64,000 nucleotides of DNA from Euonymus europaeus (lineage: Eukaryota; Streptophyta; Magnoliopsida; Celastrales; Celastraceae), in NCBI GenBank assembly GCA_963580455.1, contig OY756964.1, forward strand, positions 25,456,001 through 25,520,000. The letters run 5' to 3'. The stretch's first letter is position 1; every line of letters starts with the position of its first letter. A program made the position numbers and the translations under genes. The notes under the pieces are model-generated. The model saw only the letters and a list, made by a program, of their open reading frames with translations. It did not search any database and had not been told where the DNA came from. Below, piece after piece: positions 59,067 through 64,000 of the stretch.

Positions 59067-60764
59067 GCCAATAAATTGTATGAAAATATGTGTTTTTGCG
59101 ATGTGAATGATTATGTGGCTTGTTTTTTTTGTAAAAGATGTAAAACTCAGTATTAATTTTGTGTAGTTTTGTTAGAAATTGGATGAAATAATGGAATAGT
59201 AGAAGCTTGGATAATAATTTTATATTAAAAGATGTGTTTTGCTGATTAATTGTATTAGAAGATATGTTATGCTGATTTAATTATATTTAGATATATATTT
59301 TTGTGCAATAGAAGTGAGACTCAAAATATGTGGTAGGCCAACAAAGATATACCATTGTGGATGCTCTCGGCGCTGAAGTAGGTGGTGGGACGGAAATAGT
59401 TGATAGTTTTTTTATGACTAGTGACATCCTATTCTATTTATATTTTATGATAATTCAAATATCAACTATTCATCATCACATCATGTCATCATGCCTTGTA
59501 TACTTTATCCAGACGGATTGTCGATTGAGTATAGTGGTTGTCTGGTTGATTAAGTAAAAAACAAAAACTAGCTCGATACTTCTTGATTGTGTTTTGAGGA
59601 TTTGAGCATAAGTCTTCAAGATGAAGACATTTCAACGTTTAAATCAGTTGAAAAGCTATTTGAAGAGTGAGTTATGTTGGGTGTTTAAAACTTGCATCTA
59701 TAGCAAGCAATCAATATTTTAGGGATTCATAATCGTTTACCTGGCGCTCTCTATACGATGAGCTCGAGTCGGTATATCTTCTCTTCTTAACTGCATTGTT
59801 CACTGCTTCTCGAGTATCGTTTTCTCAACTTGGAACCTCGGCTATGCATTGATCTCAGTAACGTGTCGGCTACTCGGCCGAGGAACATCGTGCCACGTAT
59901 CCTATCTCATGCCGTGTGTCATTATCTCATTGGAGGGTATTTTTCATATCATCAATTGTAAAACTCGAAAGGTTTTATTATTTTAAATAATAAAAAGAGG
60001 CATAAATGTGAGGAAACTCCTCAATAAGAAAGTAATATATATATATATATAAAACAAAAGAAACAAATAAACAAAAGGAAAATAGTCACACGCACAAAAT
60101 AAATGTCGACACTATCGCGCTCATTTTCTTACAAAATAGTCTCGACTGAGAGACACCACATGGCACATACTTCCTTCTCCTCCAATGCTTTCGTCAAACT
60201 ATGTCGACACTTTCTCTTAATTCACCGTCACTTCCTCTGTATTATTTTTCAATCCGCTTCGCTCACCAACATCCTCGACTCCTCTCGTCCCTCGTTAAAA
60301 CCCCTTCGCGAATTTCGAAAACCACCCACACTGAATACTCAACCCATGTTATTCTTTGAGGTTTGTTTGTCATTTGAAGATCTCGATAATCCAATTCGGA
60401 TTCTGTTTAGAATATAATTTTCGATTGATTGAAATTGAGTTATTCATATGGGTTTTCGCAGGATCTGTGGGAGTTGCTGTATTTGGATCATTTGGGATCG
60501 AGAACTCGGGATTTGCCAGGTAATTTGAAAATCTCGTTCGTCGATTGTCGAGTAGTTTGAGAAATTAAATTGCAAAACCCTGTTCATGTTTTCGAATTTT
60601 TCGAGTCCGATTGTTTTGTGCATTCCAATTTTCAACAAAACAATTTTCTCGGTAACTAACCGAACAATCCAAATCACTTGCACCCACAATTGACTTCATT
60701 ACGAATTGTATTTTTGAGTAATTTTGTCTTCTTAGGTGAATTTCTACAGTCATTCTCCCATTCG
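59067..60764. other. Intergenic region and ZIP 5' leader
   Basis: AT-rich DNA with an AT microsatellite at about 60033-60050. From about 60100 the sequence is probably ZIP promoter and 5' UTR, perhaps with a leader intron ending near 60735. The frames at 60103-60417 (+) and 60444-60828 (-) show no domain. Confidence 0.4.
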
Positions 60765-62994
60765 ATGAATACCAATAAGAACTGCACGTCGAGCGGAATA
60801 GAATTCTGCCGTGACGACTCGGCCGCATTCACCCTTAAACTCATCGCAATCGTATCTATACTCATCGCCGGTGTCTCCGGCATCGCAATCCCCCTCGTTG
60901 GCCGGCAATACCGATTCCTTAAAACCGACGGAAACCTCTTCGTTGCCACGAAGGCCTTCGCTGCCGGCGTAATTCTCGCCACCGGTTTCGTCCATATGCT
61001 TGCCGGCGGGACCGAAGCACTTTCGAGTCCCTGCCTGCCTGAATACCCGTGGTCCAAGTTCCCATTTCCGGGTTTCTTCGCTATGATGGCATCTCTGGCG
61101 ACCCTTCTATTCGATTTTGTGGGCACGCAGTACTACGAGAGGAAGCAGGGGTTGAATCCGGTAAAGGAAGAGCACGGGCGGGTCGGGTCGGTTGATACAG
61201 TATCCGACCCTGATTCGGGTATTGTTCCTGTTGTTGAGATCAAGACTGGGCCTGGGCCTAATCATGAAAAGGTGTTTGGAGAGGAAGACGGCGGTGGCAT
61301 GCATATTGTGGGGATGCATGCACACGCGGCGCACCATAGACATAGCCATGCACAGGGGAAGGATGCTTGTGACGGGCACGTGACTTCTCGGGGTCATGGG
61401 CATGGGCACTCGCATGGCTTGGAAGAGGGTGACGTTGAAAGTGGTGCGCGGCATGTCGTTGTATCCCAGGTGCATATTTATTTTCAGACCAAAAAATTTA
61501 ATATTTTTCTTCTTATTTTGTTAATTAGTGGCCCTTGTAGTCTTAGTCTTAAATCTCTGGGATTTGTACTCTTTGTAGCATATAATTGTCTCAAATTAAG
61601 GGTTGTTTGGTAGAATGTAAATTTTAATAGCCTATAAATTATAGAATGCATTACCTATCAAATAAGGGTTAAGGTCCTGCCGCAGAAGAACGTCCAATTT
61701 ATCATGTGTCGTGTGTGGTATGCATAATTTTTTTTTTAATTTGGTAGACGGATTGGACATTTGTAACGACCACTGTAGCGACTTCTACTGCAGGTCCTCG
61801 TATTAGGGGCTATGACATTGGCTCAATAGTATTTGTTACTGTGGATCCTACTTGGTGGGTCATAGTGGGTGAGCAAGAATTGATGGTCTAATCCTATTGG
61901 TTTGCCTGTGGTTCATTTCTTGTTGACTTCTAAATAATTGGACTATAGATGATTTGATGTTACTCATGTATCTTTTTTCTTTTTTATATTTGGTGCTAGT
62001 AAGCTAGTTGCTTTTTAAGTTAATGGTGATGTGCATTTCTCAAAGTTCTTGATTTTCTCCCTCTACTGGTTTGCCTGTCGTTCATTTCTTGATGACTTCT
62101 ACATAATTGGACTTTATATGATTTGATGTTACTTTTGCATCTTTTTCTTTTACATTTGTTGTTACATATTTGCTTTTTAGTTAATGGTGATGAGTACTGT
62201 TGACTTTACCGTTTGAGGTAGGGTGCACGGATCTATGTGAAAATCATCGGAATTCACTATATATGTATTCTTTTTTGCTATTCATTTCTATATTGGGTCA
62301 TATTTTCATCGAATCCTATTGAATTCATATAATTTCTTATACTTTAAACCATGTCCTTTTAGTCTTTCTATACGCTTCCTACTATACAAATTTTCCCGAT
62401 TCTTCTCACCGTTATCTCTATCTTGTACATGCTTATACCATCTTAAATAGGATGTGATTTGATTTTTTTATACTTGTATTTTGTATCTCGCTTATCACAC
62501 TACTGAGGACTAAGAATATTGTATGCATTTGTTTGCAGATTTTGGAACTGGGAATTGTATCACATTCAATCATCATTGGGTTATCGCTTGGAGTTTCACA
62601 GAGCCCTTGCACCATTAGACCCTTAATTGCAGCTCTATCATTCCATCAGTTCTTCGAAGGATTTGCTCTTGGAGGCTGCATCTCTCAAGCTCAATTGAAG
62701 AACTCGTCGACTATAATGATGGCATGTTTTTTTGCCATAACAACTCCGACAGGAATCGGCGCAGGTACTGCCATTGCTTCATTTTATAACCCGTATAGTC
62801 CAGGAGCATTGGTTGCTGAAGGCATATTAGATTCGCTGTCTGCCGGAATTCTCGTTTACATGGCTCTGGTCGACCTAATTGCCGCTGATTTCCTTAGTAA
62901 GAGAATGAGCTGCAACTTTAGGCTCCAAGTAGTGTCGTATTTTATGTTGTTTCTTGGAGCTGGATTGATGGCATTGCTTGCAATCTGGGCTTGA
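60765..62994 (+). CDS. ZIP-family zinc/iron transporter
   Basis: Two exons: 60765-61469 and 62539-62994, about 386 aa. Eight membrane spans are expected. Readable ones include [39 protein letters not shown] and [18 protein letters not shown], then after the loop [60 protein letters not shown] and the final [17 protein letters not shown]. The metal-site motifs HSIIIG (span 4) and HQFFEG (span 5) are intact. The loop between spans 3 and 4 is His-rich ([14 protein letters not shown] and GHGHGHSHG), a probable metal sensor. It moves Zn, Fe or Mn into the cytosol. It resembles the ZIP4/ZIP9/IRT3 group; substrate is not resolved. The start at 60765 is the first ATG in frame. Confidence 0.94.
61470..62538 (+). 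other. ZIP intron containing a diverged direct duplication
   Basis: 1069-bp GT-AG intron. The segment starting TGGTTTGCCTGTGGTTCATT (61898) recurs as TGGTTTGCCTGTCGTTCATT (62067), period 169. Similarity continues through GATTTGATGTTACT and TTAATGGTGATG. Confidence 0.75.
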
Positions 62995-63885
62995 ATTTTA
63001 GACAATCGCCCGGTGTTTCTTTTCATGCAAAAACCTCATCACTTGATTCTTTCGACTCCTTGGAACAGGAGGTAAATAAAAGAGAAGTAGATGTTGTACT
63101 TTACAGTTTCAGTTGAAAAGATATGTCCTTGCATTTAGTTTAGTTTCTTACATTCTCAAGCTGTAGAGTGGTGGTTGGTGGCTTGTCAATGGAGCAGCTT
63201 ACTTCGGAGGCTTGAACAAGCTTGTCGTCTTTGCTTAGCTTAGTGTTTAGTATTGTAATGGTAACCTGCTTTGCAAATTGTGCGATGAATTTGTTCTCTC
63301 ACATGATCTGAATGAAAATTGAGCTTTGTAAGATCACTCAACAGGTTTTGGATTAAGGACCACACGGTTTTATTTCGAGATTTGATGTTTAGTTATAAAC
63401 CACATCAATTTAATTTGAAATAAGTTCAATGAGTTTATTTATCAGTAGTCTATTTTTTAAATAGAACAAGGGAGGAAAAATAAACTGAAGAACAAAATGC
63501 TCTGTTTCTTGTAAGCACAGAATCCAGATGAGGTTAGCCCTTCATGGTGTTTACGAAATATTTGTATGTCGGGATTTGTATTACTTTTTTGATTTTTTGA
63601 CGTAATTAATGGACCATATCCATAATAGTTTTAAATATGGACCATATCCATAATAGTTTTAAATTTAAATAAGTAAATCATACAACAATTTGATCCGAAT
63701 TAGGGTCTGAACAATTAAATCGGACAATATTTTGTGTTTAGACTTTAAACTCTAACCTAATTTTAACTCGAACAAAATCTTTATGTTTGAATCCGGATTT
63801 CGAATGTATGTTTGTTTTTGTTTCAAACCTTATCTCATCAGTCTATAGTAGGGGAAAGTTTCATTTGCCACCTTCTTTGTAGGTT
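62995..63885. other. ZIP 3' UTR and intergenic DNA
   Basis: 3' UTR, then AT-rich DNA. A perfect 28-bp tandem duplication (ATGGACCATATCCATAATAG...) lies at 63609-63636 and 63637-63664. No gene is seen. Confidence 0.5.
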
Positions 63886-64000
63886 TGGAAATCCCCTCCT
63901 TCTGGATTTTTAAAAGCTAATTGGAATGCAGCCATTGATGTGCACAATTCTTGCTCCAGTTTTGCTTGTCTTGTGCGTGATGAGGATTGCCTCATGGTGA
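63886..64000 (+). pseudogene. LINE RNase H fragment running off the window
   Basis: The frame reads WKSPPSGFLKANWNAAIDVH, then SFACLVRDEDCLMV. This is the start of a plant LINE RNase H domain (W-x-x-P-P-x-G-x-x-K-x-N-x-[DN]-A-A). The catalytic first Asp position is Asn here. The rest lies beyond 64000. The upstream limit is not clear. Confidence 0.7.

Noticed and set aside
60444..61475. Minus-strand frames opposite the ZIP gene
   Set aside because: Shadows of the ZIP first exon and leader; no domain on the minus strand.
1..64000. CRISPR arrays, bacterial operons, rRNA genes, viral genomes
   Set aside because: None seen. The spaced identical repeats (48611-48730) are contiguous with no spacers, and gene structure is eukaryotic throughout.

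Overview
This is plant nuclear DNA, very probably from a eudicot. It has spliced genes with AT-rich GT-AG introns, plant-specific families (IQ67-domain protein, INDETERMINATE-domain zinc finger, CC-type glutaredoxin, plant Hsf) and plant-type transposons (L1-like LINE with RNase H, Ty1/copia, hAT, MITEs). I cannot name the species.

Layout. 0.4-3.5 kb (+): mitochondrial CoA carrier-like gene, 7 coding exons. 5.35-7.33 kb (+): IQD gene, 5 exons. 7.97-13.77 kb (-): full-length L1-type LINE with both ORFs open, an ORF1/ORF2 TAATG overlap and a target-site duplication. 15.2-16.8 kb (-): class A heat-shock factor with heat-shock elements upstream. 21.0-21.4 kb (+): CC-type glutaredoxin with an altered C-terminus. 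23.04-23.67 kb: small hAT element with a perfect 8-bp duplication. 24.3-26.7 kb (-): PM-ANT1-type adenine nucleotide carrier with a 1-bp frameshift. 31.3-33.1 kb (+): IDD transcription factor. 34.99-41.88 kb (+): decayed Ty1/copia element with a MITE in its 3' LTR. 42.0-47.1 kb (+): FTSH4-type mitochondrial i-AAA protease gene whose metalloprotease motif reads CEGGH, not HEGGH. 47.5-49.0 kb: IDD pseudogene. 50.2-54.3 kb: FTSH4 pseudogene. 54.9-57.3 kb (-): DENR translation factor with a 2-bp frameshift. 57.5-59.07 kb (-): LINE remnant split by an internally deleted hAT element. 60.8-63.0 kb (+): ZIP metal transporter. 63.9-64.0 kb (+): edge of another LINE.

The most interesting region is 31-54 kb. 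The order IDD - FTSH4 - IDD pseudogene - FTSH4 pseudogene, with introns kept, shows that a two-gene unit was duplicated in tandem. The two FTSH4 copies are damaged in different ways. The first is open throughout but has lost the first zinc-binding His, and a copia element sits about 140 bp upstream of its ATG. The second keeps HEGGH and an uninterrupted upstream region but carries a stop codon, an 11-bp frameshift and missing exon sequence.

Three otherwise well-conserved genes (PM-ANT1, DENR, glutaredoxin) show 1-2 bp discrepancies. These could be real lesions or consensus errors in the assembly, and raw reads would decide. Exon coordinates were worked out by hand from GT/AG sites, reading phase and remembered family sequences; no alignment program was run.
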